From the NCBI GenBank assembly GCA_001793945.1, contig MGIW01000003.1:193630-226594 (forward strand): DNA of 32,965 nucleotides, given 5' to 3'. The stretch's first letter is position 1, and every line of letters begins with the position of its first letter. The notes under the pieces are model-generated. The model was not told the origin of the DNA and did not search any database. It saw nothing but the letters and a program-made list of their open reading frames with translations. The position numbers and the translations under genes were made by a program. Shown in pieces: positions 21,559-29,502 of the stretch. Origin of the DNA: Candidatus Wolfebacteria bacterium RIFOXYD12_FULL_48_21 (GTDB lineage Bacteria; Patescibacteriota; Minisyncoccia; UBA6257; UBA9933).

Positions 21559-22113
21559 ATGGCAGGACATTCCCATGCGGCAAATGTAAAACATAAAAAG
21601 GCGGCGAATGATAAAAAGCGAGGGAAGATATTTTCCAAGCTTATTAAGGCCATATCCATAGCGGCCCGTGATGAGGCGAATCCGCAGTTCAATCCGCGCT
21701 TGCGCACGGCTATCGACACAGCAGTGGAAAATCAGGTGCCGAAGGAAAACATCGAACGGGCTATCAAAAAGGCGGCCGAGCCGGGAGAGGAGCTCGAAGA
21801 ATTGACCATGGAAGCATATGGACCCGAAGGTTCCGCGCTTATCATTACGGCCATTACCGATAACCGAAACCGCACCGTGAGTGAAGTGAAGCTAATACTA
21901 AAAAAACAGGACGCCAAGTGGGCCGACCCCGGAAGCGTGCTGTGGGCGTTTGATCACGACAATGAAGGTGGATGGCAGGCAAAGTTTCCGCAGGCGATCA
22001 CCGAAGACGGAAAGCAAAAGCTTGAAGCGCTTATCGAAGCGCTGGATGATCAGGACGATGTCGATGATATTTATGTGAATATAGATCTGAGTGTTAACGA
22101 GTTAACGAGTTAA
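21559..22113 (+). CDS. yebC: YebC/PmpR-family protein, shortened
   Basis: YebC-family proteins act on translation of difficult peptides or as transcription regulators. The start MAGHSHAANVKHKKAANDKKRG (in part) is the family signature, followed by YGPEGSALIITAITDNRNRT and VLWAFDHD. At 184 residues it is about 60 shorter than typical YebC (about 240). After the segment WQAKFPQAITEDGKQKLEAL the sequence jumps to the terminal DDVDDIYVN, so most of domain 3 is missing. The last residues (SVNELTS) come from a GTTAACGA repeat that continues past the stop codon. ruvC follows, an order common in bacteria. Confidence 0.92.
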   Translation: MAGHSHAANVKHKKAANDKKRGKIFSKLIKAISIAARDEANPQFNPRLRTAIDTAVENQVPKENIERAIKKAAEPGEELEELTMEAYGPEGSALIITAITDNRNRTVSEVKLILKKQDAKWADPGSVLWAFDHDNEGGWQAKFPQAITEDGKQKLEALIEALDDQDDVDDIYVNIDLSVNELTS

Positions 22114-22176
22114 CGGGTTGTAGAATTAGGAGAATCGCCATATTCATTAACGCGTTAACGCGCAAACGCGTTAACG
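22090..22176. repeat. GTTAACG low-complexity repeat
   Basis: GTTAACGAGTTAACGAG at the 3' end of yebC, then CGCGTTAACGCG-type words up to the ruvC leader. Confidence 0.7.
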
Positions 22177-22188
22177 GAATAATACCCT

Positions 22189-22662
22189 ATGAAAATTCTT
22201 GGCATTGATCCGGGAACGACGCGTATCGGATATGGACTTATTGAATCAAAGGGAAGCACTATAACGCTACTTGATAGCGGATTACTTAAGATCGCATCGG
22301 CCGATGCGCACGACCGGTTGGTTGACCTTGCCGATGCCTATACGGAGCTGTTACAAAGAGAGCAGCCCGAACTGATCGCATTTGAAAAACTGTTTTTTTC
22401 GAAAAATGTGACTACCGGGCTCGCTGTTGCGCAGGCGCGCGGCGTATTGTTGTATCTTACCGCAAAAGCGAGGGTGCCTTTTCTTGAGTTTTCCCCTACG
22501 GAGGTAAAGTCGCAAATAGCAGGACATGGATCTGCAGACAAACAAGCGGTCGCCACCATGGTAAAGCGTATCGTGGGAGCCGCTTCCATAGCGGGGCCTG
22601 ACGATGTGACCGACGCCATAGCCATCGCTATTGTTGCGGCGAATCATAAAAAGTTCATGTGA
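22189..22662 (+). CDS. ruvC: Crossover junction endodeoxyribonuclease RuvC
   Basis: A 157-residue Holliday-junction resolvase acting as a dimer. MKILGIDPGTTRIGYGLIE carries Asp7, AFEKLFF carries Glu66, and GPDDVTDAIAIA supplies the acidic pair at 138/139 plus Asp142, matching the RNase H-fold catalytic set. Length is standard. It follows yebC; ruvA and ruvB are not in the window. Two bases after its stop begins a 21-bp stem that encloses the GGCATCAGGAGGAGGG core, a possible 3' end signal. Confidence 0.96.
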   Translation: MKILGIDPGTTRIGYGLIESKGSTITLLDSGLLKIASADAHDRLVDLADAYTELLQREQPELIAFEKLFFSKNVTTGLAVAQARGVLLYLTAKARVPFLEFSPTEVKSQIAGHGSADKQAVATMVKRIVGAASIAGPDDVTDAIAIAIVAANHKKFM

Positions 22663-22664
22663 TG

Positions 22665-22738
22665 ATCGGCAAATAATCGCGCGGCATCAGGAGGAGGGCT
22701 CCTTTTATCCTCCTTCAGCCGCGCGATTATTTGCCGAT
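22665..22738. repeat. Structured element with GGCATCAGGAGGAGGG core, copy 2
   Basis: A perfect 21-bp outer stem (22665-22685 with 22718-22738) encloses the core shared with 11654-11693. The outer stem sequence is unrelated to that of copy 1. Confidence 0.75.
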
Positions 22739-22755
22739 AAGCCGGAAGCTGCAAA

Positions 22756-22779
22756 AAAACCCGCCAAATGGCGGGCTTT
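22756..22779 (-). terminator. Terminator of the 22803 gene
   Basis: Minus-strand stem CCCGCC/GGCGGG followed by seven T. Confidence 0.75.
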
Positions 22780-22802
22780 GCGGGTTATTATCCCGTGTTT
22801 CT

Positions 22803-23438
22803 TCACTCGATAAGCAATTCGGCCGATCTGAATTTACGGGTAAGGGAGTGCAGGGCAAACCCGTGATTGTAAAATACCGCTCGTGCCATTTCCTCAGCAC
22901 AGTCTTCGCATTCTACGGTGTGTTTGTCGGCTGAAAGCCTGTGGCGCAATTCTTCAAAGAGGGCCAGCGTGATGGTACTTTTTGGGTGCGGCTCGTTACG
23001 GTGGAGCGTATCGACATATGCCTGAAGGTTATTGATATCAGGCACAACCACAATACTTATGGTGTATTTGGTAACCATTCCGTTTTCCGCCCAAAACACG
23101 GAACAAGACAGTTCGGTCGGTTCGGTATCGATCCGAACGATTTTCGCTCCGTTCAGGTGCTTGGTGCGCGTGTACAGCTCACCGGGAAAATATTTCTCGA
23201 CTTTACCGTCCGCGGAAACAATACACTTTTCTTCAAGACTGCGAAAGACGGTTAAATATCTTACCAATACCCCGTATCCGAAAATGACCGCCGCAAACCA
23301 TGGAATCACTAAATAATACAGAGCCTTATCGGATAGAAAAGACAGACCCACTCCACCGCTTAAAACAAGCAGGAGTAAGAAAATGCCAGATACCAACTGA
23401 CCTCGCGAAACTGCTTTCTTCGTATATGTCCGAATCAT
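22803..23438 (-). CDS. Hypothetical two-helix membrane protein, 211 residues
   Basis: Two N-terminal membrane helices (about 13-35 and 41-60) are followed by a soluble part. The first soluble section (about 68-135) alternates strands (EKCIVSADGKVEKYFPGELY; CSVFWAENGMVTKYTISIVVV), like a PH-type or membrane-associated beta domain. A helical C terminus contains CEDCAEEMARAVFYNHG. I do not recognise the family. AAAGGAG lies 8 nt before the ATG, a clear Shine-Dalgarno and unusual in this window. It is monocistronic, convergent with ruvC and divergent from nusA. Confidence 0.75.
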   Translation of the reverse strand: MIRTYTKKAVSRGQLVSGIFLLLLVLSGGVGLSFLSDKALYYLVIPWFAAVIFGYGVLVRYLTVFRSLEEKCIVSADGKVEKYFPGELYTRTKHLNGAKIVRIDTEPTELSCSVFWAENGMVTKYTISIVVVPDINNLQAYVDTLHRNEPHPKSTITLALFEELRHRLSADKHTVECEDCAEEMARAVFYNHGFALHSLTRKFRSAELLIE

Positions 23439-23531
23439 GCCAGAGCTCCTTTACCTATAAGGGTTGTAAAACTATTGAATATGTCCTGGTTTTCTTATAG
23501 CCTATATTGACTGAAATGTCAAAAGTACAAG

Positions 23532-23560
23532 TTGACAACTTCCCTGCGGCAAGTTATATT
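23532..23560 (+). promoter_or_regulatory. Promoter upstream of nusA
   Basis: TTGACA (23532-23537), 17-nt spacer, TATATT (23555-23560). A short hairpin TCCGC/GCGGA with T-tract (23571-23589) follows, so it may be attenuated; another -10-like TATAAT is at 23598-23603. Confidence 0.55.
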
Positions 23561-23717
23561 ACCTATAGATTCCGCCTTGTGCGGATTTTCTATTTTATAT
23601 AATAGTCGTATACTTAGAATAACCTACAACCAATAACCGATAACTAATGACGGGGATGCCCGTGGAGTACGGATAGTGTGGTGTAAGCGCAGGCTAAAAA
23701 CTAAATAAAAATTACAT

Positions 23718-24968
23718 ATGTTAGATTTAAAATCACTCAATTACGCGATCAGGCAGATTTCGGAAGAAAAAGCACTTCCGGAAGAGCAGATATTGTCGGC
23801 CGTCGAATCGGCCATCGCCGCTGCATATAAAAAGGAATATTGCGGGAAGGGCGAGATCGTCCATGCCAAAATAGATACCGAGAGCGGTCAGTTTACCTTT
23901 TGGAAAACGAAGACGGTCGTAGATGAATCGACCGTACGCATTGTAGACGAAGAAGAAGAGCTTGCCGCCGCCGAGGCTGCGGCGGAAAAGGGAGCGGCTG
24001 TTGCTGAGCCGGTAGATGAAGAAGAACTGTTGCCGCGGTATAATCCGGATCGGCACATCATGATCGAGGAGGCCCGGGAAATAAAGAAGGATGCCGAGCT
24101 TGGTGACGAGCTTTCGTTTTCGCTTGAAGAAAAGCAGGATTTTGGCCGCATTGCCGCGCAGACCGCAAAACAGGTCGTTTTGCAAAAGATCCGCGAAGCC
24201 GAGCGCGATTCCGTGCGCAAGGAGTACCAAGGCAAGGAGGGCGAGATCGTGAGCGGTCTTATTCAGCGTGTAGAGCGTGGAAACACATTTATCGACTTGG
24301 GCCGTGCTGTTGGCGTAATGTTTTACAACGAAGTCATTCGCGGCGAGCGCTACAACATTGGCGATCGCATGCGGTTTTATGTCGTCGCGGTGCAGGACGA
24401 AGAGGGTAAGCGCCCGGGTATCATTTTGTCCCGCTCCCACCCGAAATTTGTCGCAAAGTTATTTGAAATGGAAGTTCCTGAAATCGCAGAGGGGCTCGTA
24501 GAGATTAAATCCATCGCCCGAGAGCCGGGTAGCCGTACGAAGATGGCCGTGCATAGCACGGAAGAGGGTATTGATCCGATCGGTGCGTGCGTCGGCCAGC
24601 GCGGAACCCGCGTCATGACCGTTACCAACGAACTGGGCAATGAAAAAATAGACATCATCCAGTGGCATGAAGATCCGGTCAAGTTCATCGCCGCCGCGCT
24701 TTCGCCGGCAAAGGTGACCCATGTGGAAGTACGCGATCATCGCGAAGCAAAGGTGCTCGTGCCGGAAGACCAGCTGAGCCTCGCTATCGGCAAAGATGGG
24801 CAGAATGCCCGTCTTGCAGCACGATTGACCGGTTGGAAGATCGACATTCGATCGCAGGCACATCCGGAAGCGGAGCAAGTAGGTGGCGTGTTCGGGCAGG
24901 CAGCAGATGAGGGTGCTGTGGATTTTGTGGAGGGAGAGCAGGCCCCGGTTGAATCGGCGGAGGAATAA
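23718..24968 (+). CDS. nusA: Transcription termination/antitermination factor NusA
   Basis: A 416-residue RNA polymerase-binding factor. The N-terminal domain (about 1-165) contains an acidic alanine/glutamate insert at about 78-112 ([18 protein letters not shown]), then [20 protein letters not shown]. The S1 domain (about 172-245) has [22 protein letters not shown]. Two KH domains follow, with [24 protein letters not shown] and [26 protein letters not shown] short acidic tail ends the protein; the C-terminal acidic repeats of E. coli NusA are absent, as in many bacteria. The leader contains a TAACCGATAACTAATGACGG repeat. Confidence 0.96.
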   Translation: MLDLKSLNYAIRQISEEKALPEEQILSAVESAIAAAYKKEYCGKGEIVHAKIDTESGQFTFWKTKTVVDESTVRIVDEEEELAAAEAAAEKGAAVAEPVDEEELLPRYNPDRHIMIEEAREIKKDAELGDELSFSLEEKQDFGRIAAQTAKQVVLQKIREAERDSVRKEYQGKEGEIVSGLIQRVERGNTFIDLGRAVGVMFYNEVIRGERYNIGDRMRFYVVAVQDEEGKRPGIILSRSHPKFVAKLFEMEVPEIAEGLVEIKSIAREPGSRTKMAVHSTEEGIDPIGACVGQRGTRVMTVTNELGNEKIDIIQWHEDPVKFIAAALSPAKVTHVEVRDHREAKVLVPEDQLSLAIGKDGQNARLAARLTGWKIDIRSQAHPEAEQVGGVFGQAADEGAVDFVEGEQAPVESAEE

Positions 24969-24995
24969 GTTTTTTATTGTACGAGAGGTCGTATG

Positions 24996-25090
24996 AAATT
25001 GTTCCCGTCAACCCGCTCACGCCGTACGCTTGTTTAACATAAGCGTACGACTGCGCTTCCGTTTGGGTTTCCGAGGAACAATCCCATTCG
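24996..25090. repeat. Structured element with AACCCGCTCACG core, copy 1
   Basis: Outer arms ATTGTTCC (24999-25006) and GGAACAAT enclose CGTCAACCCGCTCACG, a hairpin GTACGCTT/AAGCGTAC, then CTGCGCTTCCGTTTGGGTT. The same core with different stems lies at 29384-29473. It occupies most of the nusA-ppa gap. Confidence 0.7.
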
Positions 25091-25146
25091 ATATTCGAGT
25101 TATAAGAATTGCATAACTTTTATTCATCTAATTTTATTTAATTACT

Positions 25147-25671
25147 ATGGATTTTGAAAAACTGGGCGTGGGTAAAAAAGCCCCTGAAATTGTTACTGTT
25201 GTGGTGGAAATCCCGAAAGGCAGCCATAACAAATATGAATACGACGAAGAATCCGGCGTGTTCAAGCTTGATCGCGTGTTGTATTCCCCGATGCATTATC
25301 CGCTCGACTACGGATTCATTCCGCAGACCCGATCTGAAGACGGTGATCATCTCGATATGCTTGTTATCGGCAGCGACCCTGTCTTTACCGGATGCGTTGT
25401 CGATGTGCGACCGATTGGCATCATGCGCATGATCGATGCCGGCGAACTGGATGCGAAGATCATCGGCGTGCAGGCGAAAAATCCTCGCTTGAGCGCGATC
25501 AAGGATATCAGCGATGTAGAGACCCATAATCCGCACATGTTGAAGGAAATAGCCCATTTCTTTAAGGTGTATAAGGACCTTGAAGGGAAGAGCACCGAGA
25601 TTCAAGGCTGGGAGGGAAAGGACGCCGCAATCGCGGAGATCATGAAGTCGCAGGAAGCGTACAAGAAATAA
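25147..25671 (+). CDS. ppa: Inorganic pyrophosphatase (family I)
   Basis: A 174-residue soluble pyrophosphatase that hydrolyses PPi from biosynthetic reactions. Conserved features are EIPKGSHNKYEYDE (21-34), HYPLDYGFIPQT (50-61) and the signature DGDHLDMLV (65-73), with His replacing the more usual Pro but the metal-binding aspartates kept. MRMIDAGELDAKIIGV and the late FFKVYKDLEGK complete the family pattern. The length is normal and the start is obvious. It lies between two different repeat elements and is probably transcribed alone. Confidence 0.96.
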   Translation: MDFEKLGVGKKAPEIVTVVVEIPKGSHNKYEYDEESGVFKLDRVLYSPMHYPLDYGFIPQTRSEDGDHLDMLVIGSDPVFTGCVVDVRPIGIMRMIDAGELDAKIIGVQAKNPRLSAIKDISDVETHNPHMLKEIAHFFKVYKDLEGKSTEIQGWEGKDAAIAEIMKSQEAYKK

Positions 25672-25675
25672 TCGA

Positions 25676-25760
25676 GATACGAGGTGAGAGGTTAGAGGTT
25701 AGTGTAATGCGGATGCAAAACATTTTATCTCTTATCTCTAATCCCTATTCTCTAACTCGT
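25676..25760. repeat. Low-complexity repeat in the clpP leader
   Basis: GAGATACGAGGTGAGAGG on the plus strand changes to its pyrimidine complement type (TTATCTCTTATCTCTAATCC) before clpP. Confidence 0.6.
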
Positions 25761-25761
25761 T

Positions 25762-26349
25762 ATGAATTTAATTCCAACCGTAATTGAAAAAAGCTCCTAT
25801 GGGGAGCGGGCATACGATATCTATTCCCGACTGTTGCGCGATCGCATCATATTTTTGGGCGGTGTCATTGATGACAATGTCGCCAATACCGTCATCGCGC
25901 AGTTGCTTTTTTTGGCACACGAAGACCCAAAGAAGGACATCCAGCTGTACTTGAACTCGCCGGGTGGCTCGGTGACTGCGGGGCTCGCCATTTTGGATAC
26001 CATGAACTATATCAAGCCCGATGTGTCGACCATCTGCGTCGGCATTGCCGCTTCGATGGGCGCGGTGTTGCTCGCGGGCGGCAAAAAGGGAAAGCGTTTT
26101 GCACTCCCGAACTCCGAGGTCATGCTGCACCAGGTTATGGGCGGTTTCGAAGGGCAGGCATCAGACATCGAGATCAACGCCAAACATATTCTTCGCACAA
26201 AAGAAAAGTTGAACCAATTTCTTGCGAAAGCGACCGGACAGCCGCTTAATCGCGTTGAAAAGGATTCGGATCGGGACTTTTATCTTTCCGCAGCCGAAGC
26301 ACAGGCATACGGATTGATTGATGAGGTGTTGAAAGCGGGTAAAAAGTGA
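25762..26349 (+). CDS. clpP: ATP-dependent Clp protease proteolytic subunit
   Basis: A 195-residue serine peptidase that forms the double-ring chamber fed by ClpX or ClpA/C. The catalytic triad is Ser98 ([15 protein letters not shown]), His123 ([11 protein letters not shown]) and Asp172 ([10 protein letters not shown]). [12 protein letters not shown] and the handle helix with [15 protein letters not shown] are canonical. No Clp ATPase is in the window. A terminator and the left arm of the GxxExxY inverted repeat follow directly. Confidence 0.97.
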   Translation: MNLIPTVIEKSSYGERAYDIYSRLLRDRIIFLGGVIDDNVANTVIAQLLFLAHEDPKKDIQLYLNSPGGSVTAGLAILDTMNYIKPDVSTICVGIAASMGAVLLAGGKKGKRFALPNSEVMLHQVMGGFEGQASDIEINAKHILRTKEKLNQFLAKATGQPLNRVEKDSDRDFYLSAAEAQAYGLIDEVLKAGKK

Positions 26350-26351
26350 AA

Positions 26352-26400
26352 GAGTGATCGCGAATAATGCGAATTGAAGGCAAATAATGCGAATAAAAAT
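26352..26400 (+). repeat. Left inverted arm of the GxxExxY unit
   Basis: GAGTGATCGCGAATAATGCG and onward; about 42 of 49 positions match the reverse complement of 26879-26927. It contains two internal copies of a GCRAATAATGCGAAT word. Confidence 0.8.
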
Positions 26401-26427
26401 AACGCTTCATCCGAGGCGTTATTTTTT
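26396..26427 (+). terminator. Terminator of clpP
   Basis: AAAATAACGC / GCGTTATTTT stem followed by T; it overlaps the left inverted arm. Confidence 0.75.
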
Positions 26428-26437
26428 GTCGTAGGTG

Positions 26438-26446
26438 TGATAAACT
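26438..26446 (+). promoter_or_regulatory. Extended -10 promoter of the GxxExxY gene
   Basis: TGA TAAACT followed by 6 nt and the ATG at 26453. Confidence 0.5.
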
Positions 26447-26452
26447 AATAGT

Positions 26453-26845
26453 ATGCCTCAGGAAGAAGCAGTCTTTTCGGAAGAAAGTTATAAAATTATT
26501 GGCGCTGCATTTAGCGTCTTTAATTATCTTGGATGGGGACTTCCGGAAAAGGATTATCAAAAAGCTCTTGTTGAAGAGTTCTTTGCACTGGGATTAAGCG
26601 CAAAAAAAGAGGTTTATATACCGCTTCAATATAAAACGGCAAATATTGGGCGATATTTTGCCGATTTTGTAATCAATGATAGAATCTTAGTAGAAATAAA
26701 AGTTGTGCCTAAGTTATCATATGATCATGCAAAGCAGGTTCTTACATATCTTAGGATTGCCAAACTTAAGTTGGGTATCCTCGTCTATTTTACCAAGGAG
26801 GGTATTAAATATCGTCGTATATTAAATTCACAAGTCGATTATTAG
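26453..26845 (+). CDS. GxxExxY protein (PD-(D/E)XK-like)
   Basis: 130 residues with the name-giving motif GLPEKDY (29-35). A nuclease-like core follows: RYFADFVINDRILVEIKVV places Asp71 and the E-x-K pair at 81-83, then QVLTYLRIAKLKLGILVYF. The family resembles PD-(D/E)XK enzymes, but no activity is established. The gene is A/T-rich relative to clpP and the dehydrogenase. It is enclosed by about 49-bp inverted repeats, so gene plus arms (26352-26927) look like one transferable unit. It has its own promoter between the left arm and the ATG. Confidence 0.9.
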   Translation: MPQEEAVFSEESYKIIGAAFSVFNYLGWGLPEKDYQKALVEEFFALGLSAKKEVYIPLQYKTANIGRYFADFVINDRILVEIKVVPKLSYDHAKQVLTYLRIAKLKLGILVYFTKEGIKYRRILNSQVDY

Positions 26846-26878
26846 CATTATTAAATTTAAATTCGCAGTATCCGCAAT

Positions 26879-26927
26879 TATTCCATTCGCATTATTTGCC
26901 TGTGATTTGCATTATTCGCGATAACTC
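26879..26927 (-). repeat. Right inverted arm of the GxxExxY unit
   Basis: Its reverse complement begins GAGTTATCGCGAATAATGCA and matches the left arm; it ends only 2 nt before the next start codon. Confidence 0.8.
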
Positions 26928-26929
26928 TT

Positions 26930-27949
26930 ATGAAAATAGCATTTTTTCAGATCGAAGATTGGGAGATTGATCATATCAAGCAACAGCTTGCCGGGCATGA
27001 ATTGTTTTTTACCGCCGATAAACTGTCTGCAGAGGCGCTCCCTGAGCAGCGTGATTTTGAGATCGTGTCCGTATTCGTGGGCTCAAAAATAGATCAAGCC
27101 GTTTTGGCGGCATTGCCGAATCTCAAATTAATCACGACCCGTTCGACCGGATTTGATCATATTGACCTGCCGATGGCGCAAAGTATGAATATCGCCACCG
27201 GTTATGTGCCGGGATATGGCGACAATACCGTTGCGGAGTTTGCATTTGGATTGGTGCTTGCCTTGTCGCGCAAGATCTACGAGTCGGTAGACCGGTTGCG
27301 GGAAACGGGCGTGTATTCCTATGTTGGTCTGCGCGGGTTCGATCTGCAAGGAAAAACAATGGGCGTGGTTGGTACGGGACGCATTGGGCAGCATGTCGTG
27401 CGCATCGCTAAAGGTTTCGGTATGAATGTGATCGCGTATGATGCATTTCCAAAATCGGAACTCGCCACCGAACTTGGTTTTGAATATGTGTCGTTTGATG
27501 ATTTGCTTGGTAGGGCTGATGTCATTTCGTTGCATGTGCCTTATTTGCCTACTACACATCATTTGATCAACATGGCTAATATTGGCAAGATCAAAAAAGG
27601 CGCGTTGCTTATCAACACGGCGCGCGGCGCGGTCGTGGAAACCGATGCGTTGGTAAAGGCGCTTGCCGACGGCATATTAGGCGGGGCCGGGTTGGATGTG
27701 CTCGAAGAAGAAGGTGTACTTGCCGATGAAAAGACCCTTGTGCTGTATGGGCATCCGGAAGAGCATAACCTGAAGACGGTCTTGGAAAATCATGTGTTGA
27801 TCGACATGCCAAATGTGCTCGTGACGCCACACAATGCGTTCAATACGCAGGAGGCTTTGCAGCGCATTCTTGATACCGATATCTGCAATATACAGGAGTT
27901 TATCGGGAAAGGGGTTGCAAAATGCCCGATTCCCGCGCCGAAGGTGTGA
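26930..27949 (+). CDS. D-isomer-specific 2-hydroxyacid dehydrogenase (D-lactate dehydrogenase-like)
   Basis: A 339-residue NAD-dependent oxidoreductase. Substrate-domain motif TTRSTGFDHIDL is followed by GDNTVAEFAFGLVLALSRK. The nucleotide fold has GVVGTGRIGQHV (145-156), then LHVPYLPTTHHLI, INTARGAVVET with the catalytic arginine, AGLDVLEEEG with the glutamate and VTPHNAFNT with the histidine. Overall it resembles the LdhA/D-lactate group, so pyruvate reduction to regenerate NAD+ next to a gap gene fits a fermenting cell, but other 2-oxoacids are possible. The start codon lies 2 nt after the right GxxExxY arm. Confidence 0.93.
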   Translation: MKIAFFQIEDWEIDHIKQQLAGHELFFTADKLSAEALPEQRDFEIVSVFVGSKIDQAVLAALPNLKLITTRSTGFDHIDLPMAQSMNIATGYVPGYGDNTVAEFAFGLVLALSRKIYESVDRLRETGVYSYVGLRGFDLQGKTMGVVGTGRIGQHVVRIAKGFGMNVIAYDAFPKSELATELGFEYVSFDDLLGRADVISLHVPYLPTTHHLINMANIGKIKKGALLINTARGAVVETDALVKALADGILGGAGLDVLEEEGVLADEKTLVLYGHPEEHNLKTVLENHVLIDMPNVLVTPHNAFNTQEALQRILDTDICNIQEFIGKGVAKCPIPAPKV

Positions 27950-28145
27950 GATTGGAGATTAGAGGTGGGAGATGAGAGATAAGAGGTGTGAGGTGGGAGA
28001 TAAGAGGTTAGAGATTGGAGGCGGGGATCCATTTTTTCCTGCAGTAGTAATATATAGATATTCAGGCTCTGGATCCCGGCTTTCGCCGGGATGACAAGGC
28101 GGGGGGAGGAGGGGGTATAAAGTACAAGGTATACGGTATGGGGGA
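27950..28145. repeat. Composite repeat tract in the dehydrogenase-gap interval
   Basis: 27950-28020 is a purine tract (GAGATTAGAGGTGGGAGATG type), 28021-28100 a REP-like pair (GGATCCCGGCTTTCGCCGGG at its right), and 28113-28145 a GGTATAAAGTACAAGGTATA word also seen near 9398-9437. The remainder to 28258 has a GGATTTGGGTTTCC fragment and no gene. Confidence 0.65.
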
Positions 28146-28258
28146 ATTACTAATTTTTAATTTCTAAATAAAACGCTGGATTCCGTCGTTTGCCGGTTGG
28201 CGGATTTGGGTTTCCGTGAGTCTGCTCCGTTTCGCTAAAGAAAGAGGACCATGGGGAT

Positions 28259-28284
28259 AAAACCACGACTTTCGTCGTGGTTTT
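28259..28284 (+). terminator. Hairpin abutting the gap promoter
   Basis: AAAACCACGAC, loop TTTC, GTCGTGGTTTT, then T; it ends 1 nt before the extended -10 of gap, insulating the gene from upstream transcription. Confidence 0.75.
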
Positions 28285-28293
28285 TGGTATACT
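28285..28293 (+). promoter_or_regulatory. Extended -10 promoter of gap
   Basis: TGG TATACT followed by GAGGGC and the ATG at 28300. Any -35 would fall inside the hairpin, so the extended -10 must suffice. Confidence 0.6.
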
Positions 28294-28299
28294 GAGGGC

Positions 28300-29328
28300 A
28301 TGAAAAAAGTCGCTATTAACGGGTTCGGTCGCATCGGACGGCTGTTCTTCCGCAAAGCATTTGGAAATCCGAATTTTGAAATAGTCGCCATCAATGACCT
28401 TGGCGATGTAGAAAACCTTGCCTATCTGTTGAAATATGACACGGTCTATGGAAGGTATAAAAAAGATATTTCGTTCATCAAGAGCGAAGCGAAGAACGCA
28501 ATCATTGTAGACGGAAAAGAAATAACATTTGTATCTGAAAAAGATCCCGCATTGTTGCCATGGGGAGCGCTTGGCGTGGACCTCGTGGTCGAGTCGACCG
28601 GCGTGTATGAGTCGTTTGAAAAAAACCAAGCGCACATCAAAGCGGGTGCGAAGCGGGTGGTCATATCTGCGCCGGCAAAGGACGCTGACGGCGAGTTGGG
28701 TCGTACCGTACTTATGGGTATCAATGAAGAAGTGATGAAGACCTGCGTGGTCACTTCAAATGCTTCATGCACGACCAATAGCGTTTCACCTGTTGTTGCG
28801 GTGCTTTCCGAAAAGCTCGGCATTGCAAAGGCCATGATGACTACGGCACATGCATATACCAATACGCAGACCATGGTAGACAGCCCGGTAAAAGGAAGCG
28901 ATTTCCGTCGCGGACGAGCGGGTGCACAAAATATCGTGCCGTCGACCACAGGTGCCGCGATCGCGGTAACGCGCGCGTTTACGGCACTCGAGGGAAAGTT
29001 TGACGGTGTTGCATTGCGCGTCCCGGTTCCGACCGGATCTGTTGCGGATGTTACATTTCTTGCCTCCCGAAAAACGACCGTTGAAGAGGTTAATCAAATA
29101 TTGACCGATGCAGCGGCAACCGACCAATGGAAGGGCATTCTTGCCGTTACAAACGACCAGATCGTTTCGTCTGATACGCTAGGCCAAGAGGTTGGCGCGC
29201 TTGTTGACTTGCGCATGACTAAAGTTGTCGATGGCGACCTGGTAAAGGTCATGTCGTGGTATGATAACGAATGGGGTTATGTGGCAATGCTTGAAAAGCA
29301 TGTAGAGAAGTCGGTCAAGCTTGCATGA
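28300..29328 (+). CDS. gap: Glyceraldehyde-3-phosphate dehydrogenase, type I
   Basis: A 342-residue glycolytic enzyme that forms 1,3-bisphosphoglycerate with reduction of NAD(P)+. The nucleotide fold opens KKVAINGFGRIGRLFFRKAF. The catalytic cysteine is residue 157 in SNASCTTNSVSPVV, with histidine in TTAHAYTNTQ near 184. VDSPVKGSDFRRGRAGAQNIVPS (in part), LRVPVPTGSV and SWYDNEWGY are all canonical. The glutamate/aspartate after the second strand (AINDLGD) favours NAD. It is monocistronic, with an unusually compact promoter. Confidence 0.97.
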   Translation: MKKVAINGFGRIGRLFFRKAFGNPNFEIVAINDLGDVENLAYLLKYDTVYGRYKKDISFIKSEAKNAIIVDGKEITFVSEKDPALLPWGALGVDLVVESTGVYESFEKNQAHIKAGAKRVVISAPAKDADGELGRTVLMGINEEVMKTCVVTSNASCTTNSVSPVVAVLSEKLGIAKAMMTTAHAYTNTQTMVDSPVKGSDFRRGRAGAQNIVPSTTGAAIAVTRAFTALEGKFDGVALRVPVPTGSVADVTFLASRKTTVEEVNQILTDAAATDQWKGILAVTNDQIVSSDTLGQEVGALVDLRMTKVVDGDLVKVMSWYDNEWGYVAMLEKHVEKSVKLA

Positions 29329-29383
29329 CATATAAAAATTAAAGTCGGCAAATCAAATTTTTAGAGAGTACTCTCGCCAAATA

Positions 29384-29473
29384 AAATCGCTTCCCATCAA
29401 CCCGCTCACGAATTTTGCAAAGCAAAATCCTGCGCTTCCGCTTAGGTTGCCGGAAAACAATTTCATTTGGCGT
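29384..29473. repeat. Structured element with AACCCGCTCACG core, copy 2
   Basis: Outer arms CGCCAAATAAAAT and ATTTCATTTGGCG enclose the core (CATCAACCCGCTCACG; hairpin ATTTTGC/GCAAAAT; CTGCGCTTCCGCTTAGGTT). The stems differ from copy 1. Confidence 0.7.
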
Positions 29474-29502
29474 TTAGTCTGGCCAATTAGTCTATTGATT
29501 AT

